Positions 40,546-48,734 are shown, counted from the first letter of the stretch. The stretch: 64,000 nucleotides of DNA from Sphingomonas kyeonggiensis (GCF_014196745.1 NZ_JACIEH010000002.1:682383-746382), one strand, 5' to 3'. The notes: generated by a model not told the origin, from the sequence alone. Translations and numbers: made by a program.

Positions 40546-41417
40546 GCCGCCGCGAAGACGAAGCGGGGATGATCCTCGTCAACGTGCTGATGTTCGTCGC
40601 GATCGCGTCCGGACTTGTGCTATTGCTAATCAATCGCGAAGAATTGGCGCTCGATCGGGCCCTGCGGACGCGCGAGGCGGCGCGTGCGCTGTCGGTGGTC
40701 CGCGGCGGCGAATTGTCGGCGGTGGTCGCGCTCCGCCGCGACATGGTCACCGCGCCCAACGAGGACAATCTCACCGAGCCCTGGGCCAAATTGTCGGAGA
40801 AGGGTGCGCCGATCGAGGGCGGCACCTTCGATCTCGCCATCGCCGATGCCGAAGGCCGGTTCAACCTCAACAGCCTGCGCGCGGGCGATGCCGGCGCGAT
40901 CGTGCTGTTCCAGACGATCGCCAAGGAAGTCGGCCTGTCGAACGACGATGCGATCAAGGCGGTCACCTATGTCCGCCTCTATGGCCCGCTCACCGATGTC
41001 CGCCCGATCCGACTGGCCGGCTTCGAGCCCGAGGCGGCGGCGCGAATGGAGCGGCTGGTGACGGCGCTGCCCGGCACCACCACGATCAACCTCAATGCCG
41101 CCGACCCCGAGATGCTGCGGGTTCTGTTCCGCGATCCGCTCGTCGCGCAGCGCCTCGTCGAGATCCGCCAGCGCAACGGCAAGCTCACGCTCAAGGACCT
41201 GAGCGACCAGAACCTGTCGCAGCCCTGGGGCACCGGTTTCCGCTCCGGCACCTTCTGGGTGCGCACCCGGGTGACCATCGGCAGTACCAGCCAGCAGGCC
41301 GCGGTGCTGATCCAGCGGGTGCAGCGTCCCGACGGCAAGATCGCGGTCGGCGTGGTCGAGCGCTGGCGCGGGGCGTCGGTACCGCCCGAGGCGCCGGCCT
41401 TCCCCGCATCGCGATAG
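40542..41417 (+). CDS. gspK: GspK minor pseudopilin
   Basis: This 291-residue tip pseudopilin has a short leader ending EDEAGMILVNVLMFVAIASG, in which the usual Glu at +5 is replaced by Asn or Val, as is normal for GspK. The head carries RGGELSAVVALRRDM and two HhH-like/saxiform motifs (GRFNLNSLRAGDAGAIVLF; TTINLNAADPEMLRVLF). It forms the tip complex with GspI and GspJ. It overlaps gspJ by ATGA and ends the plus-strand secretion genes. Confidence 0.92.
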   Translation: MSRREDEAGMILVNVLMFVAIASGLVLLLINREELALDRALRTREAARALSVVRGGELSAVVALRRDMVTAPNEDNLTEPWAKLSEKGAPIEGGTFDLAIADAEGRFNLNSLRAGDAGAIVLFQTIAKEVGLSNDDAIKAVTYVRLYGPLTDVRPIRLAGFEPEAAARMERLVTALPGTTTINLNAADPEMLRVLFRDPLVAQRLVEIRQRNGKLTLKDLSDQNLSQPWGTGFRSGTFWVRTRVTIGSTSQQAAVLIQRVQRPDGKIAVGVVERWRGASVPPEAPAFPASR

Positions 41418-41442
41418 TCGGACCGCCCCGGCGCCGAAATAT

Positions 41443-41470
41443 TTGTACAAGTCAGGTTATAACTTATACG
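41443..41470 (+). promoter_or_regulatory. Possible promoter of the secreted hypothetical gene
   Basis: TTGTAC (41443-41448) and TATACG (41465-41470) are separated by 16 bases in an AT-rich stretch. This gives a leader of about 24 bases before the ATG at 41501. Confidence 0.4.
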
Positions 41471-41500
41471 TTTCCTTTCGCTGAATGGGAGGAGGCGCGC

Positions 41501-42181
41501 ATGAATTTCTCACGGTTCCATATGCTTGGAACGCTCGCCTGCTTCGCGTTCGGCACCGTCGCGCTTGCTGCTTATGCCCGACAGCAGGAGAAACCACAGG
41601 ACAGCGACGGTGCGCTGGTGGTCACCGGCAAGCGGGACGAGCGGCGCCTGCGGGGCGGGGAGTGGAACATCAGCCTCTCCCGCGCCTATCGTTCGGGCCA
41701 TCTTGGTGACACGTCGCCGGTGGGCAGAGACAGGACCTGGAAATTCTGCCTCGGTGACGCGGATGTCGAGCCGCTGATGCGGATACTGGTGGGGGAGGGG
41801 CGCACCGCATCGTCGGCCACGACGACCTGCTCGCCGCTCACCATCCGGCTCGGCGATGGCCGGCTCCGCGGTTCGCAATCCTGCCGTGGCGGATCGATGC
41901 AGCCAGTGGAAGTCGAGACGCACCAGGGCGTTGGCTCGCTCGCGTCGCGGAGCGGGGGCGGGGGTGGTGGTGGATCGGCCAGCAGTGCGACGGTTCCTGC
42001 CAAGAGCAGCTTGACGGTCACCGGCCGCTATGGACGCGACAAGCTCGTGATCGATTTCCACGACGTCCAGGAACCGGTTTTCCCGGACAAGTCCTATCTC
42101 ACCCGGCCGGACGTGCTGCGCTGGTCCATCAAGGGCCAGCGCGTCGGCGACTGCCAGCTCGAGCCTGCGCCCGGCAAATAG
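41501..42181 (+). CDS. Secreted protein of unknown function
   Basis: This 226-residue protein has a signal peptide (HMLGTLACFAFGTVALAAYA) and a body with two cysteine pairs (WKFCLGD..., TTCSPLT, SQSC, GDCQLEP), a poly-Gly run (SGGGGGGGSASS) and a basic LSRAYRSG segment. No domain is recognised. The ATG at 41501 has GGAGG five to six bases upstream. It follows gspK but has its own likely promoter. A type II secretion substrate is one possibility, but that is speculation. Confidence 0.7.
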   Translation: MNFSRFHMLGTLACFAFGTVALAAYARQQEKPQDSDGALVVTGKRDERRLRGGEWNISLSRAYRSGHLGDTSPVGRDRTWKFCLGDADVEPLMRILVGEGRTASSATTTCSPLTIRLGDGRLRGSQSCRGGSMQPVEVETHQGVGSLASRSGGGGGGGSASSATVPAKSSLTVTGRYGRDKLVIDFHDVQEPVFPDKSYLTRPDVLRWSIKGQRVGDCQLEPAPGK

Positions 42182-42283
42182 CCGGGCTTCGCGCACCGCT
42201 GCCGCCCTTCTGGTCGGGGCGGAGTGGATGGAGCGTGTCACGATGGATCGCGACACGCCCCGATCCTTGCACGCCGCCGGCGC

Positions 42284-43297
42284 TCACATGCTCGCGAACA
42301 GTTCGATCTTGTCGTCGGGGGCGCTCTCGACCTTGCGCATCGTATTGATCGAGATGTGCGGCCAGATGATCCGGCCGGGCAGGCCGCTCGTCCGCGGATC
42401 GAAATCGAGCATCACGATCTGGAGATATTGCAGGCGCAGCTTCGGCCTGCCCTGGCTGTCGGTCTCCGCGAGCTCCTGGATCCAGAAGGTCGAGCGCATC
42501 GAAGAGGCGTTGGCCTGCTTCACGACGAAGGGGATGTTGTGGATCCCCCCGGTCTCCGCCTCGGTATCGACCGAGAGCGTCGTCGTGCGCAGGATGTCGA
42601 CCCCTTCATTGGCCCGCTTGAGCAGCTCGGCCGGGTGGACTGGATCGAACACGCCTTCGAACAGGTTCTCGTGGAAATGCTTGTAGGGGGCGAGGTAGGG
42701 GCTATCGAGGTCCTGCTTCACCTTCAGCGGCAGGCCGCTGACATCGGGGATGACCGGCGCGCCGGGCGTGACCGGAACGCTGCGGCCGAGCGCGAGCAGG
42801 GCATCGCCGTGCGGAACGCTGCCCAGCCGCGCGATGTCGTACCCGTCGGTGATCTGGTCGAGCATGTTGAGCCACAGGCCGGGCTCGTGATGGATCGTGT
42901 TCCCCGGCGGGCTGGTCGGCCCCAGCACCGTGCTCTGGGGGAAATCGGCCGTCGCGATCTGGTCGGTGACCTGCTCGTAATCCATCGCCATCAGCGACTG
43001 GTCGGCCTGAATCCCCGCGGTCAGCCCGCGATTGGGCACGCCCTTGTCGACCAGGTCGAAGACGAGCGTCTCGTTATACTGGTTGAGCAGCAGGCGATAA
43101 TCGAGCGTCGAGCCCGGGCGCGTCTCGAAGGGCAGGGCGATCATGTTCCAGCCATGGCCCTCGAGCCCGTCCTCGTTCCGCCAGACGCCCGGCAACAGGG
43201 CGAGCGGACCGAGAAGCTTCTCCCCCCGCTTGGCCGCCTGAAGGACACGGCCGCCGTCCTTCAGGGCCATGAGCGTTGCTCGACTGAATGCCATCAC
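42284..43297 (-). CDS. Possible haem-binding beta-barrel (nitrobindin-like) protein
   Basis: This 337-residue protein has an N-terminal LGPLALLPGVWRNEDGLEGHGWN that resembles the start of nitrobindin-like barrels (PL...GxWxGxG), and alternating strands such as LRLQYLQIVMLDFD and IIWPHISINTMRK. I am not sure of the family. No signal peptide is seen. It lies 38 bases downstream of a flavin amine-oxidase gene, in the same operon, so the two probably act together. It ends convergent with the secreted hypothetical gene at 41.5 kb. Confidence 0.45.
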   Translation of the reverse strand: MMAFSRATLMALKDGGRVLQAAKRGEKLLGPLALLPGVWRNEDGLEGHGWNMIALPFETRPGSTLDYRLLLNQYNETLVFDLVDKGVPNRGLTAGIQADQSLMAMDYEQVTDQIATADFPQSTVLGPTSPPGNTIHHEPGLWLNMLDQITDGYDIARLGSVPHGDALLALGRSVPVTPGAPVIPDVSGLPLKVKQDLDSPYLAPYKHFHENLFEGVFDPVHPAELLKRANEGVDILRTTTLSVDTEAETGGIHNIPFVVKQANASSMRSTFWIQELAETDSQGRPKLRLQYLQIVMLDFDPRTSGLPGRIIWPHISINTMRKVESAPDDKIELFASM

Positions 43298-43335
43298 TGC
43301 CTCCCCTTGCTGTTCCGGTCGGAATTGCTTCGCGC

Positions 43336-45246
43336 CTAGACGCCTTCGACCAGCAGCCTGGTGTCCGGCAGCTTGTCGAGATACGGAATCTCGAGGTCCG
43401 GCCGGGCCATGCGGGTCAGGGCGTTGAGCGCCGCGGCGATCGCGCCCTCCTGCCAGCCCGGCAGCGAGGACAGCTGGTCGCCGATCACGAAGAACACCGG
43501 ATCGGACAGCTTGCCCTTTGCATCATGGACGCCGGTGCCCTGGCTCAGGATGTTGAAGTGCTTCACGGCATCCTTGCCGACCGACTGCCAATAGGCCCAG
43601 CCGCCCTTGATATAGGGCATGTTCTGCCAAGCGATCGCGAGCCCGTCGTGCAGCCCGTTGCCGAAGCGCTTGCCGAATTGCCGCGCGCCCTCGCGCGCCA
43701 GGTCGAGCCGCTGGCCTACCGGCTTGTTGCCCCACTCATAGGCGGTCTGGCTGAAATTATACGCGCCGGTCAGCACGCCCTTGCGGTCGTGATAGCCATT
43801 GGAGGGATACCAGATCTGGACGATGGGATGCGAGGTCCAGCTGATCCCGCCGAAGATCGGCACGACGCCCTCCTCGCTGTCGGGCGCGACCAGCGTGTTG
43901 AGCTTGAGGTCGTCCTCATGGTCATGGGTGATGAGCTTGCCCTGCCACAGCGTGCGGTCGCCCTGCCAGCCGACCTTGGTCGTCACGGCCAGGAACTTGT
44001 CCTGATACTTGCCCTCGGCGGTGATGCGCGGCCGGGCTTGCGCGGCATAGACTGCCTTGAGCCCCTTCTTGAACGGGAGCGCGAAGCCTTCCTTGTCGCC
44101 GCCGCCCTGCAATCCCTTGGACAGCAGCTTCTCGAGGAACGGCATCGCGATGTTCGAGAAGCAATAGTCGGCGCGATACTCGGTCGTCTCCTTGCTGCCG
44201 ATCTTGGCGACCTGCACGACGAACTCGCGCTTCTTCGGATCCCAGTCGATCGAGGTCACCGGGCTGTTGAGATGGACCGTCCCGCCCAGCGTCGCAATCT
44301 GGCGGGCAAAGGCACGCTGGACCTGGTCCATGCCGCCGACCGGCTGGAAGATCGTCTGCTGCCAGAGAAAGTCGACCGGCTGATAGAACCGGGTCTGCGC
44401 CCAATATTCCGACGCGAGCAGGTCCTGGAGCTTGATCGCCTCGGCAATCTCGCCCACCGCCACGCCGGGCAGCACGTCGAACCCGGCGCGCGAGATCGCA
44501 TTCTCGAAGCCCGCATTCCCGGCGGTGGGCGCATAGCGGCCTTCATCATCCAGCTCGCCGAAGCTCACCATCAGCGACTTGAGCTTCTCGGCCAGCGCCT
44601 CTTGCTGGTTCTTGGGGATCGCCACGCTGGGCGTTTTGATCAGTTCGGCCGCATGCTCGTGCACCAGTTGCGCGATCCAGCCGCGCAGATTGTGGTCGAT
44701 CTGCCGATAGATCTGAGGCTTACCCTTGAGCGGCCCCGTGTCCATGTGGACGAGGTTCGACATCGAATTCATCACATAGACTTCGACCGCGACCCCGAAT
44801 TCGCGAAGATAGTTGAGCAGCCGCTTGTGCGCCGAAGGGATACGGCCGGGGCCTGCGTTCAGATAGGGCTCGGAATCGCCGACCGGCCATTCGAAGCGGA
44901 CGACCTGGGTCTCGCCTGGCTCCGACCCGAACAGCGCATCGTCCTTGTCCTCGGTCAGCGTGTCGCCGGTGCGCAGCGAGAGACACCGCCCGCCGGTGCG
45001 GCTCTGCGCCTCGAGGATCGTGACTTCCATGCCGGTTTTGTGGAACAGCAGCTCATAGGCCGTGGTCAGCCCGCCGACGCCGGCGCCGAGGATGAGCGCG
45101 CGCTTGCCCTTGAAGCTGCCTTCCTCCAGCTCGATCGGACCCGGCGTGATCCGCATCTGCGCGTTGGTCGCGTCCGCGAGCTCGGCCCATGCGGATGCCT
45201 TGGGGTGCGACCGCAGATAGTCCGCGCGGCTGATCCTGATCGTCAT
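43336..45246 (-). CDS. FAD-dependent amine oxidase
   Basis: This 636-residue flavoprotein has an N-terminal dinucleotide-binding motif KRALILGAGVGGLTTAYELL (about residue 50), the amine-oxidase continuation VTILEAQSRTGGRCLSLR, and a C-terminal FAD motif (GDQLSSLPGWQEGAIAAAL). This fits the flavin monoamine oxidase/L-amino-acid oxidase superfamily. Members oxidise amines, amino acids or carotenoid-like substrates; the substrate here is unknown. The ATG at 45246 has GGGGGA five to six bases upstream. A longer reading lacks a good site. It forms an operon with the putative haem-binding barrel protein. Confidence 0.82.
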   Translation of the reverse strand: MTIRISRADYLRSHPKASAWAELADATNAQMRITPGPIELEEGSFKGKRALILGAGVGGLTTAYELLFHKTGMEVTILEAQSRTGGRCLSLRTGDTLTEDKDDALFGSEPGETQVVRFEWPVGDSEPYLNAGPGRIPSAHKRLLNYLREFGVAVEVYVMNSMSNLVHMDTGPLKGKPQIYRQIDHNLRGWIAQLVHEHAAELIKTPSVAIPKNQQEALAEKLKSLMVSFGELDDEGRYAPTAGNAGFENAISRAGFDVLPGVAVGEIAEAIKLQDLLASEYWAQTRFYQPVDFLWQQTIFQPVGGMDQVQRAFARQIATLGGTVHLNSPVTSIDWDPKKREFVVQVAKIGSKETTEYRADYCFSNIAMPFLEKLLSKGLQGGGDKEGFALPFKKGLKAVYAAQARPRITAEGKYQDKFLAVTTKVGWQGDRTLWQGKLITHDHEDDLKLNTLVAPDSEEGVVPIFGGISWTSHPIVQIWYPSNGYHDRKGVLTGAYNFSQTAYEWGNKPVGQRLDLAREGARQFGKRFGNGLHDGLAIAWQNMPYIKGGWAYWQSVGKDAVKHFNILSQGTGVHDAKGKLSDPVFFVIGDQLSSLPGWQEGAIAAALNALTRMARPDLEIPYLDKLPDTRLLVEGV

Positions 45247-45560
45247 GTCGTTCCCCCATCTGGCCGTAAGGACCCTAGGTCGAACGCCATCCGCCCGATC
45301 GGACATCATCCGCTGGTCACTACGTCATTACTGCGATTCGTGGAGTGAACATGCCCTATCGGGCGTGGAGTGCAAAAGTAGTTATGTCGGCAAATAGTCC
45401 AAAATGAACCAGAATGATGACTTAATGTGCAAGTATCCGAATGATGAACTTCGCGTTCTGGTGGTGTGTTTTTGGATAATCGTTCGTATACTGCCAAATC
45501 GGTGGAAATTACTGCCCTGTCAAACCGAAGTCCGACGAGCCTGGCCGCCGGCAGCTGGTC
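45247..45560. other. 314-base gap with an AT-rich patch
   Basis: This is the promoter region of the amine-oxidase operon, also reached by the 3' end of the histidine-kinase gene. From about 45310 to 45530 the base composition falls well below the window average, with several AATGATGA-like repeats. No convincing coding region was seen, and I found no clear -35/-10 pair. The small reading frames here look spurious. Confidence 0.6.
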
Positions 45561-46886
45561 CTAGAGCAGGATCCGGAAGAGTGCTCCGCCTTCGGGCGCG
45601 TCCGAGATTGTGATCGTGCCGCCATGCGCCACCACGATCTGCCGGGCGAGGTTCAGTCCGACGCCGGTGCCCGTCGCGCGGGTGGTGAAGAAGGGCAGGA
45701 ACACGTCCTGGCGCAGCCCCTCGGGCACGCCGGGGCCATTGTCCTCCACTTCGATCACCAGCGCTTCGTGATCCTCGAACAGCCGTAGCGCCAGCGCCGG
45801 CGGGCGTTCCTGCCCGGCCATGGCCTGGGCGGCGTTCTGCAGCAGGTTGATCAGCACCTGGGCGAGCAGGTCGGGATCGGCGTCGATCGCCAGCCGCGCC
45901 GGCACCACGTCGATCGCCAGCGGCACGTCGGGCTGGCGGGTGGCGAAGATGCGGCCCAGCTCCTCGGCCCAGGGCTGGGCGGCAAAGGCCTGGCGCTTGA
46001 TCTCGGGCGTGTGCGCCACCGCGCGATAGGCCTCGATGAAATGCCCCAGCCCATGCGCGCGCCGGGCAAGGGTGGAGACCGCCGCCCGGGCGTCGCCGAT
46101 CCGCGGATTGCCCGCCAGCTCGGGATCGTCGAGCAGGTCCGCTGCCGTCGCCGCCAGCGACGTCACCGGGGTCAGCGAGTTGAGGATCTCATGGGTCAGC
46201 ACGCGCACCAGGTCGGTCTGCGCGGCCATCTCGACGGCGTCGAGCGTGCCCTGGATCGGCTGCACCGTCACCGCGCGGATGCTGCGCCCGAGCCGCTCCA
46301 GCGTGCCCGAGCGGACCAGCACGCGCTGGGTGCGTCCCTCGATCGCCAGCAGCAGGATTTCCTCGGCCGCGTCGCCGCCCGCCAGCCTCTTGGCCAGCGT
46401 CGCGCCATAGACGGCATAGTCCTCGGCCCGGGTGCCGCCGACGCCACGGAACAGCCGCCGCGCCGCCTTGTTGGCCGGCTCGACATGGCCTTCGCCGTCG
46501 ATGGTGAGCAGCGCGACCGGCATGTCGTCGACCAGCGCCTCGAGGAAGCGCGCCTCGGAGGCGGCCTTGGCCTGGCGCTCGCGCATCCGGTCCATCGCGC
46601 CGTCGAGCGCGGTGCCCAGCGCCTCGAACCCGCCGCCGCTCGATCCACCGAAGCGCGCGGCACTATCGCCGAAGTGCAAAGCCTCGACGAAGCGCGCGAT
46701 CACCGCATTGGTGCGCGAGACGTGCTGCCACAGGCCCCAGATCGCGCCGGCGACGAGCAGCAGCGCGACGATCCGCGCGGCGCCAAGTCCCGGGGAGAAG
46801 GACGCCAGCACCGCGCCGGTCAGCGCGATCGCCAGCGCGACCACCCAGGCGATCAGGCCCTGCGTGAAGCGCCGGTCAAAGCCCAT
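45561..46886 (-). CDS. NtrY-like membrane histidine kinase
   Basis: This 441-residue kinase has two N-terminal membrane helices (LIAWVVALAIALTGAVLAS and RIVALLLVAGAIWGLW), a HAMP-like coiled region, a PAS-type domain (LEALVDDMPVALLTIDGEG), an H box with the phosphoacceptor in LTHEILNSLTPVTSL, and an HATPase domain with LINLLQNAAQAM, DNGPGVPEGL and GTGVGLNLARQIV. It has a very small periplasmic loop, so it probably senses the membrane itself or a partner. Its ATG overlaps the regulator gene by 11 bases, marking a cognate pair with the NtrC-type protein. Confidence 0.9.
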   Translation of the reverse strand: MGFDRRFTQGLIAWVVALAIALTGAVLASFSPGLGAARIVALLLVAGAIWGLWQHVSRTNAVIARFVEALHFGDSAARFGGSSGGGFEALGTALDGAMDRMRERQAKAASEARFLEALVDDMPVALLTIDGEGHVEPANKAARRLFRGVGGTRAEDYAVYGATLAKRLAGGDAAEEILLLAIEGRTQRVLVRSGTLERLGRSIRAVTVQPIQGTLDAVEMAAQTDLVRVLTHEILNSLTPVTSLAATAADLLDDPELAGNPRIGDARAAVSTLARRAHGLGHFIEAYRAVAHTPEIKRQAFAAQPWAEELGRIFATRQPDVPLAIDVVPARLAIDADPDLLAQVLINLLQNAAQAMAGQERPPALALRLFEDHEALVIEVEDNGPGVPEGLRQDVFLPFFTTRATGTGVGLNLARQIVVAHGGTITISDAPEGGALFRILL

Positions 46887-48276
46887 GCTTCTCCATCCGG
46901 CGATAGAGCGCGGCGCGCGACAGGCCGAGTTCGCTGGCGGCGAGCGAGATGTTGTAGCCGTGCTTCTTCAACGCCTCCTCGACCAGCCGGCGCTCGACCC
47001 GCTCGAGGTTGAGGTCGTCGCTCTGCCGGGGCTGGGGCGGCGCCACCGCGGCGACGGGCACGATGCGGGGCATCGCCTGGACCAGCGCGAAGTCCTCGGG
47101 CTCCAGCGCCGCGTCGCGCGCCAGGATCACCGCGCGTTCCAGCGCATGGCGCAGCGCACGGACATTGCCCGGCCAGTCATGGTCGAGCAGCGCCATCCGC
47201 GCGGCAGGGCTCAGGCTCGGCACCGGCCGGCCATAGCGCTTGGCGTAATGCTCCAGATAATGCTCGATCAGCTGCGGCACATCCTCGCGGCGGTCCCTCA
47301 AGGGGGGAAGGTCGATCTCCACCGTGTTGAGGCGGAACAGCAGGTCCTGGCGGAAATGGCTCTCGTCGCGCAGCTTCTCGGGGGGCAGGTTGGTCGCGGC
47401 GATCACCCGGATGTTGACCGGCACCGGCTTGTTGGCGCCCACCGGAGTCACCTGGCGCTGCTCGAGCACGGTGAGCAATTTGGGCTGCAACCGCAGCGGC
47501 AGATTGCCGATTTCGTCGAGGAACAGGGTTCCCCCGTCCGCAGCCTGGATGCGGCCGACCCGGTCCGTACGCGCATCGGTGAAGGCGCCCTTCACATGGC
47601 CGAAGAGTTCCGAATCGATCAGCTCCTCGCTCACCGCACCCAGGTCGACGGTCAGCATCACCTGGTTCGCCCGCAGCGACTGGCGGTGCAGCTCGCGTGC
47701 GACCAGTTCCTTGCCCGTGCCGTTTTCGCCGAGCACCAGCACGTTCGCATCGGTCGGCGCCGCGCGGCTGATCAGCGAGTGCACCCGCGCCATCACCGGC
47801 GAGTTGCCGAGCAGGGGAGAGGACCCGGCCTGGATCGCCGGGGCAGGGACTGCGCCGGTGCCCCCTGAAACCGCCCGGCGCGAGCGGCGCAGCGAGGCGG
47901 CGGTGCGCACCGTCGCCAGCAGTTTCTCGTTCGACCAGGGCTTGGAGACGAAGTCGGTCGCCCCGCGCTTCATCGCCGAGACCGCCACCTGCACCCCGCC
48001 ATGCGCGGTGATCATCACGACCACCATCTCGGGATCGATGCCGAGCAGCTTGTCGAGCCAGGCCAGGCCCTCCGCCGCATTGGTCGCCCCGCGCGCGAAA
48101 TTGGCGTCGAGCAGCACCGCGTCGGGCGCGCGCGCCTGGATCAGCGGCAGCGCCTCTTCGGGGCTGCGCACCGCCTCCACATCCTTGAACAGCCGTCGCA
48201 GCAGCAGCCGCGAGGCCATCAGGATGTCGTCGTCGTCGTCGATCACGACGCAGAAATCGAATTCCGGATCCCCCAT
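46876..48276 (-). CDS. NtrC-family sigma54-dependent response regulator (GAFTDA variant)
   Basis: This 466-residue bacterial enhancer-binding protein has a receiver with acidic residues 13-17, the phosphorylation site Asp57 (VLLDANF) and Lys in VSKPWSN. The AAA+ domain has Walker A GENGTGKE, the sigma54 loop GAFTDA (usual GAFTGA) and Walker B GTLFLDEIG. The C-terminal Fis-type HTH is LVEEALKKHGYNISLAASELG. The start at 48276 (ATGGGGGATCC) is chosen because a longer reading crosses the regulatory region. It is divergent from the exporter genes and overlaps the kinase start, so the pair forms one operon that should control the sigma54 promoters next door. Confidence 0.92.
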   Translation of the reverse strand: MGDPEFDFCVVIDDDDDILMASRLLLRRLFKDVEAVRSPEEALPLIQARAPDAVLLDANFARGATNAAEGLAWLDKLLGIDPEMVVVMITAHGGVQVAVSAMKRGATDFVSKPWSNEKLLATVRTAASLRRSRRAVSGGTGAVPAPAIQAGSSPLLGNSPVMARVHSLISRAAPTDANVLVLGENGTGKELVARELHRQSLRANQVMLTVDLGAVSEELIDSELFGHVKGAFTDARTDRVGRIQAADGGTLFLDEIGNLPLRLQPKLLTVLEQRQVTPVGANKPVPVNIRVIAATNLPPEKLRDESHFRQDLLFRLNTVEIDLPPLRDRREDVPQLIEHYLEHYAKRYGRPVPSLSPAARMALLDHDWPGNVRALRHALERAVILARDAALEPEDFALVQAMPRIVPVAAVAPPQPRQSDDLNLERVERRLVEEALKKHGYNISLAASELGLSRAALYRRMEKHGL

Positions 48277-48299
48277 AATGGCCACTCCCGTACATGCAC

Positions 48300-48315
48300 T
48301 GTGCGGAACCGGACA
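48300..48315. promoter_or_regulatory. Palindromic enhancer-like site C (GTnCG-N4-CGnAC)
   Basis: TGTGCGGAACCGGACA, a near-perfect dyad, lies in the gap between the NtrC-type gene and the exporter. It shares the core GTnCG-N4-CGnAC with sites A and B at 48572-48607. It is about 55 bases upstream of the -24 of the first sigma54 promoter. Confidence 0.55.
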
Positions 48316-48316
48316 A

Positions 48317-48331
48317 TCAAATTGCGTGCCA
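48317..48331 (-). promoter_or_regulatory. Weak minus-strand sigma54-like promoter of the two-component genes
   Basis: On the minus strand TGGCACGCAATTTGA matches the -24 element fully, but its -12 has TTGA and not TTGC. Site C would overlap its start point, which would fit autorepression. Confidence is low because of the -12 mismatch. Confidence 0.3.
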
Positions 48332-48358
48332 AGCCCTGGTCCCCCCTGAAGCCGCAAT

Positions 48359-48373
48359 TGGCACGGCTCATGC
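48359..48373 (+). promoter_or_regulatory. Sigma54 (-24/-12) promoter candidate 1
   Basis: TGGCACGGCTCATGC has GG and GC exactly 12 bases apart as required, with ATGC in place of TTGC at -12. A transcript would start near 48385, 30 bases before the GTG of the small reading frame at 48415. Confidence 0.6.
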
Positions 48374-48414
48374 TGACACTCCGATGAACGGCGCGGGTGC
48401 CGGAGGAGGAAATC

Positions 48415-48672
48415 GTGCAGCTTCGGGGGAGCCTGGTTCGGAAGGGAGCGGTCGTCGCGGCGGCGCTTCTCCTCCTGTGCCTGCCCCGCGGGCCTGTCGG
48501 TTTCGACCTGCGGATGGACGCTGCCGGCAGCCAGGCCGTGCTTCGGCTCGGCATCATATCGTTACGGGTGGCGTTCGATTCCGGACGCCTCTGTCCGAAA
48601 TCGAACACTTGCCGCGCCGCCAGCGCCACGCCGCCCGAGGAAGCGCGGCTGGCACGGCAATTGCGAGGATAG
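48415..48672 (+). CDS. Possible small membrane or secreted protein
   Basis: This 85-residue reading frame starts with GTG after GGAGGAGG, a very strong ribosome binding site, and opens with a hydrophobic stretch (KGAVVAAALLLLCLPRG) that suggests a signal peptide or membrane anchor. It has no recognised domain. It lies between two sigma54 promoters, and its second half contains the enhancer-like sites A and B and the second promoter, where codon use becomes less typical of the genome. It could be a real small protein of the exporter system or a non-coding leader. Confidence 0.4.
   Translation: MQLRGSLVRKGAVVAAALLLLCLPRGPVGFDLRMDAAGSQAVLRLGIISLRVAFDSGRLCPKSNTCRAASATPPEEARLARQLRG
48572..48587. 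promoter_or_regulatory. Palindromic enhancer-like site A
   Basis: CGTTCGATTCCGGACG, with core GTTCG-ATTC-CGGAC, is separated by four bases from site B. Their centres are 20 bases apart, about two helical turns, so they would lie on the same face of the DNA. Confidence 0.6.
48592..48607. promoter_or_regulatory. Palindromic enhancer-like site B
   Basis: TGTCCGAAATCGAACA has core GTCCG-AAAT-CGAAC. Read on the other strand it matches site A at 13 of 16 positions. Sites A and B lie about 70-105 bases upstream of the predicted start of the second sigma54 promoter, a usual enhancer distance. Confidence 0.65.
48650..48664 (+). promoter_or_regulatory. Sigma54 (-24/-12) promoter candidate 2, consensus match
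   Basis: TGGCACGGCAATTGC matches the consensus TGGCACG-N4-TTGC fully, with GG and GC 12 bases apart. It lies directly upstream of the membrane-fusion gene and predicts a start near 48676, so the true start codon should be at or beyond about 48690. Confidence 0.85.
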
Positions 48673-48734
48673 GGGGCATGACAGTGCTACGGATGCAGAA
48701 GGACAGGGGGGCAGGCGCCGTCTCGGGCAGCGGG

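Noticed and set aside
45404..45613. Small reading frame in the AT-rich gap before the amine oxidase
   Set aside because: It runs into the end of the kinase gene on the other strand, has no ribosome binding site and shows no recognisable protein.
48294..48734. Extended reading of the membrane-fusion protein back to 48294
   Set aside because: It would cross the sigma54 promoters and the enhancer-like sites, and its translation lacks any domain until about 48735.
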